64,000 bases of DNA from Blastobasis lacticolella (GCA_905147135.1 LR990060.1:10928001-10992000), one strand, 5' to 3'. Shown: positions 11,076 through 22,110, numbered from the stretch's first letter. The notes: generated by a model from the sequence alone, not told the origin. Made by a program: numbers and translations.

Positions 11076-11954
11076 TAATGTAATAGAATTAAAGTTCAAT
11101 TAAAATAATTTCCATAATAAAGGTAAAATTCCTAATGTGAAAACCAATAATACTTTAAAAATAATTTGAATATTAGAAATACTATACACAATGTCATTAA
11201 GGTCGATAATAAAATTCAAATTCAATTATCATATTAGATTCGATCAATTGCACCAGAACATATCTTAATTGACTTGACTTCTGTGGTACAGTTGTACAAA
11301 GAAAAGGCTACAAAGGGAATCTAAGAAAAATGACGTGTTCTATGTAGGCCTATGTAGCCTTTCGTTTGGTCGAACGTACCCTGCGGCCTTAGCCAAGAGG
11401 TTTCGTTAATCTACAATCGTTTGTGGTAGAAAAAATGTATGGGATTTGACATAAGCTAACGTTATCTGACATAAGCTGTTTGTGGTAGAAATTCTTGGTC
11501 CATAGACAATTCACGTACTTTCGGTGTACAAAGGAGGCGGATTGGCGGATGACCCTACACAATCAAAGTCAATGTAGATGTTGATAGAAATAGTCGAACT
11601 TCGAGCTGTCAATTTTCTACCATACACGCATCACGCAAGCGGAGCTGTCAAAGATGGCTAGACAGCTGGTATCGCAACGTCTCTAACCGGCAAAAATGGA
11701 AGCAAATCTCTGAGAAAGCAATCCTCGGGAAAGTCTGCGACGCAATAAAAATCTCTCCGGGTACCTCGTCTACGTAACCACTGCCACTCTGACAAGAGTG
11801 TCCGTCTAAAAAGAAGGGTATTAATTAGTAAATAGATCCACAAGGAAGTTCCTGTTCAAATCAAACAAGCAATCAAATATTTATAATAAGTGACGTTGCT
11901 CCTAGTTATCCTGCAGGCACTTGTGGCTGCCTCTACGATGCCATTGTCTACAAG

Positions 11955-12060
11955 CATTGGTAGCGCCCCTGGTGTTGCTGATGTCCATAGGCGGCGGTGA
12001 CCACGCATCATCATGTGGAACGCATACCGTTCATTCTGCCGTACTACATTAAAAAAGATG
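11955..12060 (+). mobile_element. LINE 3' end fragment, family D
   Basis: A diverged copy of the family D end, with 'tagcgcccctggtgttgctg' and 'catgtggaacgcat' in place of the usual 'caggtggcccgcat'. An A-rich tail follows. Confidence 0.65.
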
Positions 12061-12336
12061 TGCCTGCAGTATAAAGTTACCGTTTGAGGAAGTGATACAC
12101 GGTCCGCCATGTATCAGTTTCCGGGAAATGAGCAGCGGCGTCTTCTGTTGTGTGATTTCAACGGTGTGATGTTCAACCCGCCTGAAGCGTGGAGATTATA
12201 GCAATGGCCTCCATTAATGTTGAGGAACTCCAACAGTGTACTGGTGTACTGGTATATATAAAAAAATGTCACATCTATCCTTTAAATTCATGTGCAATCC
12301 AAATTATAAACAGGGTTAACTAAGATTTAATACTTA

Positions 12337-12500
12337 CTAGCGACCCGTCCCTGCTTCGCACCGGTTCTCTCTACTTTTCTATACTATAATATGCATTATA
12401 CACACATAAGCCTTCCGGAAGAAATTATCTAACTGATGGCGAAAATCACATCAAAATCTGTTTGCGTGGTTCGGTTAGGAGGAGTTCGAATCGAAATCGA
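12337..12500 (-). mobile_element. Helitron-like 3' terminal fragment
   Basis: On the minus strand the sequence ends gcagggacgggtcg then CTAG, T, a Helitron-like terminus distinct from the gggtccactag family elsewhere in the window. The 5' limit is unknown. Confidence 0.45.
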
Positions 12501-12714
12501 ATTTTCGAATGACGGAATTAGAGAGTAGACCCATATAGAGAGTAGACCATACATATCACCCGATGTTGAGTCTGGGCGCCTTCCTTTGTTCGACTAAATG
12601 AAAAGTAGAGACAACAAATTTTTTTTCAGTTTGTGTCTATTTCAGAGGCATTTTATCGAATACTTCTCGAAATGTCGAAATCTGGTTTAAAAACCGCTCT
12701 ACCAGTTACTTTAT

Positions 12715-12870
12715 CTCACCATCATCACATCAACCAGAAGACACCCACTGCTGGGCATAGGCCTCCCCAGAGATATCCACGGCGGCCGATCCTGTCCATT
12801 CCGCATCCAGCTGGTACTTGTGGGAGGCCTACCTAGTGGTAGCCACTCGAGAACTTTACTGCCCCATCTC
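12715..12870 (-). mobile_element. RTE-like LINE 3' end fragment, family E
   Basis: This contains 'cccactgctgggcataggcc' preceded by atcatcacatcaaccagaag, the reverse of the 3' end described at 13175-13575. It is non-coding debris. Confidence 0.75.
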
Positions 12871-13174
12871 ATCCAGAGACAAAAATAGTAAAACACAAAA
12901 CGAATAAACAGAAGTCAATGAGGAAAACCATTTTGTCTCTCTAATCACGAAAACAGTCGTTTCTTAGAAGTAGGTACGTATTGTAAATAACACTCTTGTG
13001 ACACTTCGAGTCACATTTATCTCTAAGATAATAAAATATATTATGTACGGTACGTAGCACGATGTGGCGTGTGTAGGTGTATTCCTTTGTTCAATCTTTC
13101 ATTGATTAGGTAAAAAGATAATGAATGAAAATTAGGGCCTATTTGTTTCTTCTTATAAGGCCCATAGTCGTCTT

Positions 13175-13575
13175 TATAGGGCCCATGGGCCTTACAAGAA
13201 AGCTCACTGTTACCCAAAGGGCAATGGAAAGAGCTATGCTCGGAGTTTCTTTGCACGATCGAGTCAGAAATGAGGAGATCCGCAAGCGAACCAAGGTCAC
13301 CGACATAGCTCTAAGGATTGCCAGACTGAAGTGGCAGTGGGCAGGGCACATAGCTCGAAGAACAGATGGCCGATGGGGCAGTAGCAGTTCTCGAGTGGCG
13401 ACCACGTACCGGTAGACGCAGCGTGGGTAGGCCTCCTACAAGGTGGACCGACGACCTGGTAAGGATCGCAGGTACCAGCTGGATGCGGAAAGCACAGGAC
13501 CGGTCATTGTGGAGATCTCTGGGGCAGGCCTATGCCCAGCAGTGGGCGTCTTCTGGCTGATATGATGATGATGTT
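13175..13575 (+). pseudogene. RTE-like LINE C-terminal reverse transcriptase remnant
   Basis: Two overlapping frames (13125-13415 and 13366-13560) together encode a retrotransposon C terminus: KLTVTQRAMERAMLGVSL, then LKWQWAGHIARRTDGRW, then after a frame change GRPPTRWTDDLVRIAGTSW and a terminal SLGQAYAQQWASSG. These blocks are typical of RTE-type endonuclease/reverse-transcriptase proteins of Lepidoptera. The stop is followed by an atgatgatg tail, the expected LINE 3' terminus. The frameshift near 13370-13415 and loss of the catalytic domains make it a 5'-truncated dead copy. Confidence 0.85.
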
Positions 13576-13875
13576 TCTTCACTTTTATGTTAACAAGAAT
13601 GAAGCAACAAAAGTTTTCGAAAACCTATTCGTACTCCTTCTTAGATTTGTAGTTTTCTAATTTCTTAGTAAACCATAATGGCGTAGATACTTTAGATAAC
13701 ACTTATTTTTCAAGATATAGGTACTACATACTTGTATTACGCTTCTTGAATCATAACTTGACAAAATGACCTCATAAATTAAGTCTAACCTGTTTCTTAA
13801 AGTAGGTAATTAAATAACTTGACATTAACAACCTGCGCCGAAAACAAAAAAAAAAGCTAAATTTCTCCAAGACAA

Positions 13876-13881
13876 TTTATT
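13876..13881 (-). promoter_or_regulatory. Poly(A) signal overlapping the stop codon
   Basis: On the minus strand the last codons read TTC GAA TAA A. The stop triplet (13877-13879) is the internal TAA of the AATAAA hexamer. Confidence 0.65.
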
Positions 13882-14239
13882 CGAAGCCATAAATTTCTAC
13901 TGTGTAATTGAGACCACCCCACGGTGAGCCTCTGAGATGGACTATAACATAACTATAGTCCACGCCTCCATAGTCTATCGCCACTGCACCACCGTCGTCA
14001 ATATTGTCTGTGACATCAATATAAGTGATATTTGAAACACTCCCTTCGTCATACTTCGGAAACACTACGTCTTCAGTTCTCATGTAGAAAACAGGTATTT
14101 TAACGTGCGCACTTCTATGTAGCAATATGTCACCAGACACTCGTGCGCCCTGTAAAACACCTTCACTGTTCACTTGTTTTAGAACTAAAAACGTCAGCAG
14201 GCACAAAAGAGGTTTGCACACATTTTGAACCATTTTCAC
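13877..14239 (-). CDS. Secreted MBF2/REPAT-family protein
   Basis: A 120-residue single-exon protein. An N-terminal hydrophobic leader (about residues 1-25, KPLLCLLTFLVLKQVNS) predicts secretion. The MBF2 domain follows: the central strand NITYIDVTDNIDDGGAVAID, then the glycine turn YGGVDYSYVIVHLRG, and the family-typical end NYTVEIYG. Known family members include the Bombyx transcription coactivator MBF2 and the secreted Spodoptera REPAT proteins; the leader here favours the secreted type. There are two Met codons at the start (residues 1 and 3), and either could be used. The TAA stop lies inside the AATAAA poly(A) signal (13876-13881), so the 3' UTR must be extremely short. It is the leftmost clear member of the cluster. 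Precise function unknown. Confidence 0.85.
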   Translation of the reverse strand: MKMVQNVCKPLLCLLTFLVLKQVNSEGVLQGARVSGDILLHRSAHVKIPVFYMRTEDVVFPKYDEGSVSNITYIDVTDNIDDGGAVAIDYGGVDYSYVIVHLRGSPWGGLNYTVEIYGFE

Positions 14240-14824
14240 GGAGTTCCTTTTTTATTTTCAAACTTTCGTTTTGACTTCCGTCAATTATTTTTATGAAGAA
14301 AACATAGTTCTATATTCAAACTGCGACTGCGACACTACCATAACAAAATAATGTTAACATGTAAATGTAACATAACAATATTTCGCTTCGTCGAGTGATT
14401 TTTATCTCGTCGTCCTTAATAAAAGATTGTTATCAGCTGGCAAGCTATATTGATTGCCTTATATTTCACATTTGGCTCGTTTGATGTTTGATAAGCACAG
14501 TGATAACTTGGATGAGTAATCCAGCGAGTCACGTTTTGTAACTAACGGTGTGATAGTAAATAGATACTAGTTAACATTGAATGCGACACATGTTTACGTA
14601 CTTGTTCCATTCAAAGACGTCTCGATGTGAGATCTGTATTGAATAATGTTGCGGTCAAATAAATGTGAACTATAATGTAAGGCCGTTTTAAATACGTATA
14701 TTTTAGATTCTCTACTTACCCTATATAATATGTCGTTCCCTATATGATCAATCAATAATATACACAATAGTTTAGTAACTTACGCCTTAGCTGCAATGTG
14801 ACTGGTACAACCAAGAAACTAAAC

Positions 14825-15110
14825 CTTTTTTTTTTTTTTTTTACTCTGCAGACAAACAGGCAAGCGGGCCACCTGATGGAAAGTGGTCACCGCCGCCTAT
14901 GGACATCAGCAACACCAGGGGAGTCATCAATGCGTTGCCCGCCTCTAAAGAGACCTCTAATATACCTCTTGAATGATCCCATGTCATAGTCCAAAGGAAA
15001 CACTGTGGCTGGGAGCTCATTCCACATCCGAATCGTACGAGCGAGAAACGTTCTTTCGAACCTTCGCGTGGTGACCAACAGAGGGTCTACGTAGTGGGGT
15101 CTACGTACCT
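14825..15110 (-). mobile_element. LINE 3' end, family D, with C-terminal coding remnant
   Basis: The minus-strand frame at 14887-15078 encodes RTFLARTIRMWNELPATVFP followed by DMGSFKRYIRGLF, a conserved C terminus of Jockey/CR1-group non-LTR reverse-transcriptase proteins. The 3' UTR then carries the accgccgcctatggacatc block and ends in a run of about 17 A residues (T on the plus strand at 14827-14843). It is 5' truncated. This copy identifies the parent of the many short family D fragments. Confidence 0.85.
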
Positions 15111-15569
15111 AACCTAGGTTATAGCATAACGATACTAGAGCATCGTTAATCAAGCTATTGAGCCAAGCTATTCTGCCATAACAACTATCCTTGGCCCAAA
15201 TTGTGGGAAATAATTATCGCAAAAGAGATAAGCCGTGTGGTGTCCGATAAAAAATACATAACATCAATATGTGGAACTCTCTCCAACATGACTTAATAAT
15301 ATAGATTAATTAGCCAATATTATGTTCCCCCAGTATTTTTGGTTCCATTTTGGATTTCCGATCCGTAGACCTGGAAATATACAGCACTATAAGCCAAATA
15401 ATTGCCTATCCCACCGGTACTGTGTCAAATGGTATGTAGCTTTCGCGAGACTGTTGGATGGACATAGTTTCAGTCAGAGTTCCTTATTTATTTGATATAC
15501 CATCGATTGTAACACAGTACAATAAAAACAATAGTATAATATGTTCTAGACAGCGCGAACTATCTATTT

Positions 15570-15870
15570 TTTTTTTTTATGTCATACGGTAGGCAAACAG
15601 GCAAGCGGGCCACCTGATGGAAAGTGGTCACCACTGCCTATAGACATTAGCAACACCAAGAGTATCGCTAATGCGTTGCCCACCTCTATAACACGTTGCT
15701 CTGGCAGCAAAAAGCAAATGCCACTCCACTGCCAAAGCCACGGTTCCCCAAATCCCCACCCCATGGAGCACTGGAAACCTTACTCACCGGCAGAAACACA
15801 ATACTATTTAAAAGAGTATTATTTAGCTGCGATATTCTGTAAGGTGGAGGTACTTCCCCAGTCGGGCGGG
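15570..15870 (-). mobile_element. Family D-related retroelement with longer 5' body
   Basis: On the minus strand the order is 'gactggggaagtacctccac', a block with tactcttttaaatagtattg, 'ccatggggtggggatttggg', and the family D end with an A-rich tail. The element at 39215-39535 is the same in the opposite orientation. The open frames 15582-15764, 15676-15927 and 15686-15907 are all within it and are not host genes. Confidence 0.8.
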
Positions 15871-15989
15871 TATCTTTACAGGAATACACAACACTTACAA
15901 CATGCATCGATAACTACTTATCGATAAACAACTTAACATATCACATTATAGCAGCACACACCATTAACAACTATCATATTATAATCATA

Positions 15990-16150
15990 TTGGCGTTAAT
16001 GTCCCGGTTGTCTCGCACACGAGGCCCCTGGGTCCGCCTTGACCATGATCCAGGATTTGGCAGATCAGGTAGTAACTGTGGAGCGACTGCCTCCTGACTT
16101 CCGTGACCCTGTTAACAGAGAAACCTAACCATATTGGAACATTACTACAT
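15990..16150 (-). repeat. SINE family A copy, partial
   Basis: Body of the family with 'accatgatccaggatttggc' and 'ggagcgactgcctcctgact', lacking the tRNA-like head. Confidence 0.75.
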
Positions 16151-16779
16151 ATTCAATCGCCGACATTCAGTCCGTCTTTGATATCTTATAATAGGCAGAC
16201 CTACCAACCAATTCAATTCAATTCATTTATTTTGATAAACATAAATTTACATCATTATTCTTAAAATAATGTTACAACAGATAAAGAATGTCACAATCTT
16301 AATGTCATGAGGTACCCCTAGGTAAAATATGAAAAGCTTGTACCTTAAGAGTATTTCATGATTATGAAGAATGCGAGAGGAATATGCTATGCTGTGTTGA
16401 AAATTTACAATACCTATATCTAAAGTTGCGTTATCAATGCCTATTATGAGTACAATTGTGCGAGATAGGTAATGATGAGCAAGTATTCATTCAATGGAAA
16501 CATTATTTCCTTAGTACTGAGAAGGGAAATTCCCATTTCCTTATGTCATTGTAGGTTTTAACTATATTTACTGGCTGTTTTAAATACTATTGTGAGTTGA
16601 TGTGAGTAATTAGTAAGTAATATCACCAGTATCGTATTGTATGTTCTTACTTATGTGCCTTACAAGACGCCTAACAGTCACACAGTAATGTCATATAGTT
16701 ATCAGGAAGGCCCGTATATACTACAAAACTGGTAGAAGCGTTTTCACCCCTGATGTGTTTGAGTAGTCCTAAGTACCTT

Positions 16780-16880
16780 ACCCTATGTAAGTACCTCAGT
16801 GGTTCTGCTACCCAAAGGTTTAGATTAGTTCCCCGTTGAACAGAAATTGAAATGATTAATTTTAATCACGGTTTCGATTA
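16780..16880 (+). repeat. SINE family B remnant
   Basis: Only the degenerate head ('ctcagtggttctgctaccca') and 'cagaaattgaaatgattaat' remain recognisable. Confidence 0.55.
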
Positions 16881-17297
16881 CTGTTGTCTAGGAATATTTA
16901 TCAATTATTTTTAGCACACCAATCCACAACACGCTTGCCAAGCGTGCCGGAGATTATGGGAAAACCCTCTAGTTATTGACAGGTCTTTAATTAATGGGGT
17001 TTTCTGCACCTGTAGCTAGGCAGGCATTTGACCGCCATCTCACCTGATGGTAAGTCACGATGTGGCCGAAGATGGAGCCTCAAGAAAAACACAGACAGGT
17101 AAAGCCCAAGTTTGCACTTGACAAAAGCAATAAAACAAAAAAGTTAAAGTAACAAAATGTTTAATTACATCCTTAAAAACAAGAACGGGATGATTTTCTT
17201 ACATAAATTGAGTAGAAATGCTATAAAAAAACATCAGCTAGTATTCACTTCGTATACCTTGTAGAAGTAGTAGAAAATAACAACATCAAAGGATTTT
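16881..17297. other. Intergenic with retroelement traces
   Basis: This contains 'gcgtgccggagattatggga' (a family C trace near 16945) and 'catttgaccgccatctcacc' with 'tgatggtaagtcacgatgtg' (17030-17060), a repeat end also seen at about 39065-39120 and 39970-40020. No gene is supported. Confidence 0.45.
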
Positions 17298-17636
17298 TCA
17301 CGCGTAGATTTCTATAAGGAAGTTATATCCTGATCCTCTTTCGCTCTTCAGCTTAATATTAACATTGTTAAAGTATATCCCTCCCCGGGTGATCGAAGGC
17401 TGGGCCTGTCCGTTATCCAGATCCTTGATGGCTATTCCCTTAATCTTCTGGTCTCCCGTTGGATACTCGAAGTACACCTCTTCCTCCCTCTTGATAAAGG
17501 GTATGGCTACTGCCGATACTGTCTGCTCGTACACTTTCCTGACATGACCACTGTTGTCATACACTTGTCCGACGATCACTGAGGTACTGTATACCGCCGC
17601 CACACAACACAAAAGCACTAGAGCTTTGACGAGCAT
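17298..17636 (-). CDS. Secreted MBF2/REPAT-family protein
   Basis: A 112-residue single-exon protein with a short classic signal peptide (MLVKALVLLCCVAAVYSTS). The MBF2 domain is recognisable by KIKGIAIKDLDNGQAQPSIT, the RGGIYFNNVNIKLKS strand, and the terminal GSGYNFLIEIYA, matching the GGxxxxxVxIxLKS...GFNFxVxIYG pattern of its neighbours. The usual D-G-x-G before the GG turn is replaced by NGQAQ, so this member is more diverged. It is on the same strand as 13877-14239 and 18905-19288. The leader points to an extracellular role; the ligand or partner is unknown. Confidence 0.85.
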   Translation of the reverse strand: MLVKALVLLCCVAAVYSTSVIVGQVYDNSGHVRKVYEQTVSAVAIPFIKREEEVYFEYPTGDQKIKGIAIKDLDNGQAQPSITRGGIYFNNVNIKLKSERGSGYNFLIEIYA

Positions 17637-18860
17637 TATCGTAAATTAAGAAATTATGTTCGCGCAACTTCACTGCGAGGTTGTAACTAAGATATGTTTT
17701 CCGAATGCTGGATAGGTTAAGAGGGAGATGGGTGTCTGTTAGAGTGGGATGGATTAAGGTCAGATGTCCGAAGCAGTATTACCGCGTTAAGTACGGTTTT
17801 TATGGACTCGTTTGGCTCATGGTATTATTAATATGGTCAGCATAGATACCTACTAACCTAACCACCTAGTGAGTAGTGATACTACTGCAGATACCAGTAT
17901 TCATAAAAAAACATATAGTCGCGGACTACTTTGTACCTTGTACTTTGACACTAATAAATGGTAGATTGTGTTTTACCGCAGAGTCCAACTCTAAAACTTT
18001 ATTCAAATCTTGCAAAATTGTTTACTCTTGAAAACGTACAAACAAACGTATGTGTGAGAAGCCAATATCACAATGATAACATGTATTCTGTACCACATTT
18101 TAAACTAATAAATTTCAATATTATTCAAAAGGATTTATAGAGACACGCTTTACCGTCGCATGTAAGCCAGTTGTTAAGCTCCATAACCATTTTGTTTACC
18201 ACGTTGTCTCCAATGTTGATACAAGGCTGACCTGAGGTCAACACGCAGTAAGTACCAAATTAAATTTAACCTTATTCCTTTGACATAAGAGGGAAACTGA
18301 TAACGTAAAGTAATAGATGTTTAGTTTAGTCTAATTGGTAAATGTATTAATTTGATGTGATTCTGAGATTCATCAATGCTATTAGCTTGAATGATTCAAT
18401 GTCATTAATATATTTTGAATTACTTATGTAGAATGTTATAATACCTATTGTCTGGGTACCTACTTCAGTACTGTCAGTACAAGTAAAATATAATAATAAC
18501 TATTATTGTCAGGTGTTCAATAAACATTATTGCTTATTAGGTTTTCTAACAAGAAATACTAGTATGTCGAATAACGTTTTCATACCTTTCCCCAACCCCA
18601 TAAAACAACAATTTCTTGGGCGAAGAACCGATATAAGAAGGATGAAGTTAAAATATATACTTAAATTGATTAATAATTTAGGGTAAACTACGGTTACTTT
18701 CCTAAGTGTTTCCCAAACGGCACAACTAATGCAACTGCCAATTGCGGCGCGTACGCAAGATTTGGACGTACCCTTAGTCACTAACAATATCTTCCAGCTG
18801 TACTATATGCCCAAGGAAACCTCAAAACGGAATAAATAAAACCAAGAACACCAAAAAACA

Positions 18861-18866
18861 TTTATT
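18861..18866 (-). promoter_or_regulatory. Poly(A) signal
   Basis: AATAAA on the minus strand, about 40 bp beyond the stop of the 18905-19288 gene. Confidence 0.6.
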
Positions 18867-18904
18867 AAAGCAACACAAATAAATAAAACAACACCGTCAC
18901 ATAG

Positions 18905-19288
18905 TCACTTTCTTCCGTGATTGTACAAGAACATGTTGGTTTGAATCGCGTACACTTCGACCCAGAAGTTATAACCGCGGAAGATGGTTGGACTATCAAG
19001 TTCTATGGTCACATATCGTTCACCGATGCCTCCAGCCTTCACATACGCCTCGCCCCACTTGTCTTGCCTCAGATCCATTACCTTGATCGCATTAATCACT
19101 TCGTTCCTGGAACAATTCACTGTAAATACATCGTATCTGACCCAAATAGCTGGATTCTCCTGGTGGACTTTGCTGTAGATTATTTTCGATGATATATCGG
19201 GATATCCGAGTAACAAGTCGTGAGAAGTTGCTCCCAAAATTAGAAGGAACAGGATCGAGAATAATGTTGTTAGTGTTAAAGACGCCAT
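18905..19288 (-). CDS. Secreted MBF2/REPAT-family protein, divergent-pair partner
   Basis: The frame extends upstream to 19309, but the second Met (19288, MASLTLTTLFSILFLLILGA) begins the hydrophobic leader and is the better start, giving 127 residues. The domain contains VINAIKVMDLRQDKWGEAYV, the KAGGIGERYVTIELDS turn-strand, and a GYNFWVEVYA end. It is clearly the closest relative in the window of the plus-strand gene at 20128-20547: both have the KI(I/F)..K/E block, PA(I/L)W.R, the DLR.DK.GEAY core and the RGY.F.VEVY end. The two are transcribed head to head from an 840-bp interval. A poly(A) signal (AATAAA, minus) lies at 18861-18866. A short basic tail (NHGRK) ends the protein. Confidence 0.85.
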   Translation of the reverse strand: MASLTLTTLFSILFLLILGATSHDLLLGYPDISSKIIYSKVHQENPAIWVRYDVFTVNCSRNEVINAIKVMDLRQDKWGEAYVKAGGIGERYVTIELDSPTIFRGYNFWVEVYAIQTNMFLYNHGRK

Positions 19289-19779
19289 TTTGCAAAAAAC
19301 ACTTATCAATGGTAAAGATCAGAACGGAATGTCGAAGTTACACGATGCGACTACAAATAAATTGATAGATTCGTGCGAAGTCGTAGCTCCAAATCGTTCT
19401 AGTGCTAACGTTATTGTCAACATAAAAGGTGATAATTCAACTGTATTACTCGTATGTAGATGGCATAACGTCATGTGCTCAGGTAGTGTTCCTAGTAAAT
19501 GATACCTATAGGTAATTTAGTACGTATATACATAACGCTGCAGAGTATTTTCAATTCGCTAATCTCAGAGAATGATGATCCGATTTCAAAAATTCTTGAA
19601 TTAATGGGAAGGTATTAGTAGTGTGGTGGGAAAGGACGGGTACCGTGAAAAGTAACAGACCCCGCAGGGTAGTCCAACGTTAGCTAAGTTACAGAGGAAG
19701 AATACGAATAAGATCGTTTATTGCCACAAGACACCACGATAACACGACGAGTAACTAGACTAACTAGCCGAGTTTCGGA

Positions 19780-19812
19780 CTAAACGCGGGTGAAACCGCA
19801 GGGGACCGCTAG
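19780..19812 (+). mobile_element. Helitron-like 3' terminus
   Basis: The sequence gcgggtgaaaccgc can fold as a GCGG/CCGC hairpin and is followed by aggggaccg and CTAG, T: the layout of a Helitron 3' end. The 5' limit is unclear, perhaps near 19520-19700. It lies in the shared upstream region of the two divergent MBF2 genes. Confidence 0.5.
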
Positions 19813-20054
19813 TGGATATTACATTATACACAGATGCATAATAGTGATAACATGAATACAAAGACTGAACCTACAGCAGGCTCTGTTCGGAAATTTGTCA
19901 ACAAGCCCATAAAATAAAATTCCATTTACTACGTGCCACGACATGCGACAATAGATGATCTGTCAGTAGTACTAGGAAATCCATAAATAGCCATTGTAAA
20001 ATCTGTGATCTCACTCAATCGCTAATTCGTTTACACATATGTGTTGGGACGCCA

Positions 20055-20062
20055 TATAAATA
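20055..20062 (+). promoter_or_regulatory. TATA box of the 20128 gene
   Basis: TATAAATA lies 73 bp before the chosen ATG, with an initiator-like 'cgtcattt' about 26-30 bp downstream. This leaves a 5' UTR of about 40 bases and supports starting translation at 20128 rather than at 20041. Confidence 0.6.
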
Positions 20063-20127
20063 GGTGTAAAACAACATTATCGTCATTTGTAACTTGTAAC
20101 CGGAGAAGACAAATAAGTAGACCCAAA

Positions 20128-20547
20128 ATGTATACGGATCGGTTATTTGTATTTGCGGTATTGTGCGTCAGCTTGGCCATAGTGAAAGCGAACGATATTC
20201 GAATAGGTTTCGCACCACCTCAGTCGAGAAAGATCTTCAGCGAGATCAAGGAAGCCGACCCTGCGCTGTGGAAGAGAACTGACGATGTCATCGTGAACGC
20301 GCCAAACGATGAAGTGATCAGTGCTGTATATGTGACAGATTTAAGGGACGACAAGGATGGAGAAGCCTATATCGAGAGTGGTGGGTTGGGACAGAAAAGC
20401 GTCACCGTTGGATTGAAGAGTCCTAGCATTCTTAGAGGGTATCGATTCCTGGTTGAAGTCTATGGCAACGATCCCAATCAAAGGTATTACTCCAAGGGAT
20501 ACAATTCTCAGTACTCCGATAACACTCAGTACGCCAGGAAGTTCTAA
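20128..20547 (+). CDS. Secreted MBF2/REPAT-family protein, divergent-pair partner
   Basis: The open frame begins at 20041, but the residues before Met-30 are not protein-like and the TATA box lies inside them. Starting at 20128 gives 139 residues with a signal peptide (MYTDRLFVFAVLCVSLAIVK). The MBF2 domain shows VISAVYVTDLRDDKDGEAYI, the ESGGLGQKSVTVGLKSPS turn-strand and RGYRFLVEVYG. A C-terminal extension of about 30 residues is rich in Tyr, Ser, Asn and Gln (YYSKGYNSQYSDNTQYARKF), unusual for the family and reminiscent of secreted structural proteins. It pairs with 18905-19288. Poly(A) signal AATAAA at 20588. Confidence 0.88.
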   Translation: MYTDRLFVFAVLCVSLAIVKANDIRIGFAPPQSRKIFSEIKEADPALWKRTDDVIVNAPNDEVISAVYVTDLRDDKDGEAYIESGGLGQKSVTVGLKSPSILRGYRFLVEVYGNDPNQRYYSKGYNSQYSDNTQYARKF

Positions 20548-20587
20548 CAAGATTGCTCTCGAATATTTGTATAGTTTTGTTGTAAGT

Positions 20588-20593
20588 AATAAA
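20588..20593 (+). promoter_or_regulatory. Poly(A) signal
   Basis: AATAAA about 40 bp downstream of the 20128-20547 stop, followed by a T-rich stretch. Confidence 0.65.
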
Positions 20594-20649
20594 TAAGCTA
20601 TTCTGTAGTTCTGTTTTATTTTTATGTTACCTTTTTGTTTGTCCATGAC

Positions 20650-21940
20650 TCACGTGGTATGAATGAATCTAGAAGAAGCCACGCCTGATTGGACATTTGT
20701 CCAATCGCAGCCTAGTTTTTCAGTGTTACTAATATACATATGAGAATACTTGCTGAATGAGATGAATTACATCCTACTTATAACAAAAGACTCATGTGTC
20801 ATACGGCAAAAATGTTGAGAAGGTTGTTGATAAGCGAATTGCGTAATCCACAGCTGAAGGATGCAAAAGAAACCAAAAATGATGCTATAAATTAATTTAA
20901 TACTTTAAAAATTACAATTTACACTACATTAGGTTCCTACTAGCTAACTAACGTGACAATTGGTCGATATTAGACCCAAGAGTGACGTGCTGCGTTTGTT
21001 GACTATCAAGGCGGCTGAGCCGCTGCAGCCAGGCATATTGTGCTGATTTAATACGCTAGTTTAGGAGATCGACGCAATAACGCCGATGCGCGGTTCCGTA
21101 GTTATGTGGGATCGCAACAAGCGTAAGTAAGTAAGTAAAAACTCTTTATTGCACACACAAAAAATTATACAAAACAAGAAATAAGAAAAACAATTAATAT
21201 GCGCGCAAAGGCGGCCTTATCGCTTTAAGCGATCTCTTCCAGACAACCTTTGGGAAGAGGTAAGTTATCACAGTATCTCATAGTAGTGCAAGAGCAAATA
21301 AGCGTAATAGGTAACCTTTAGTTTTTACCTTTATTTTTTTATTTAGTATAGTATCTGACGAACAGATTGAAACTTTATGACGTACCTACTTAATTTGCAT
21401 CAGCGTGTACCATACACAATAGTATAAGGCTCACAGAGGCTTTATATAAACGATGGGCTGTATTGCAGCCTCCATGATGCCATGTTTGTTCGACTGCACT
21501 ACAAAATAGAACAGTAAATATATGGTTATTATGGTAACAACGTTTAAATGTATACCTCTTTACTATAATTTTGTACACTGACTTATCCTTATCCTTCAAA
21601 TCTTTCAAATACAAATACGAACTTAATTGTTGTCGGCCGGGAGAAATAGATAGGCGGTAAAATTTTGTTTTGTTTTGTTTTGTTTTTGTTTTGTTTTGTT
21701 TTATTCTATTCTTTGAGAGTTCTGACGCTTGTATTGACGGTGCACTATATGCATGACTAAATTTTGTTAGCAACTCGGTTAGTGTAAACATCCTCAATGT
21801 TACCAATTAGTTTGTGATTAAATTTCGTACACATCCGTGCTGTAATTTATGCACTAACATTGTTTGGAGTTCTTTATTCATATTTTACGAGTACCGTATA
21901 AGGCGTCTAATGTTATATACGCATAAAAATAATAATATAT
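20650..21940. other. Intergenic with LINE 3' UTR fragment and ttttg repeat
   Basis: At about 21121-21255 a minus-strand copy of the CR1-like LINE 3' UTR is visible: 'ctctttattgcacacac' and 'gcggccttatcgctttaagc' are the complement of the end of the element at 45140-47097. At 21664-21705 there is a (TTTTG)n microsatellite. The minus-strand frame 21390-21806 runs through that microsatellite and is not a gene. Confidence 0.5.
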
Positions 21941-21943
21941 GCG

Positions 21944-22110
21944 TTAATGTCCTGGAGTCCACATTATCCATGGTCCAGGATTTAGCAGGTCAGTACAGAG
22001 ACTTACAGTTGAGAGAGCGACAGCCCTCTTACCTCCATGACCCTGTTAAGTTAACAGTAGAACCTGGCCAGCTGTTTTACCTCCGTGTCCATAAACCAGA
22101 AACTTGACAG
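21944..22110 (-). repeat. SINE family A copy, diverged
   Basis: 'gcgttaatgtcctggagtcc', 'atggtccaggatttagcagg' and 'tacctccatgaccctgttaa' correspond to the family body. The head is not recognisable. Confidence 0.6.

Noticed and set aside
18527..18787. 86-codon minus-strand frame with hydrophobic stretches
   Set aside because: No recognisable motif and an internal rather than N-terminal hydrophobic region; it lies in AT-rich intergenic sequence and no promoter is visible.
20041..20127. Upstream start for the 20128 MBF2 gene
   Set aside because: The TATA box (20055-20062) falls inside the extension and the extra residues precede, rather than form, the signal peptide.
21390..21806. 138-codon minus-strand frame
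   Set aside because: It runs through the (TTTTG)n microsatellite (KQNKTKTKQNKTK), so the open frame is not evidence of a gene.
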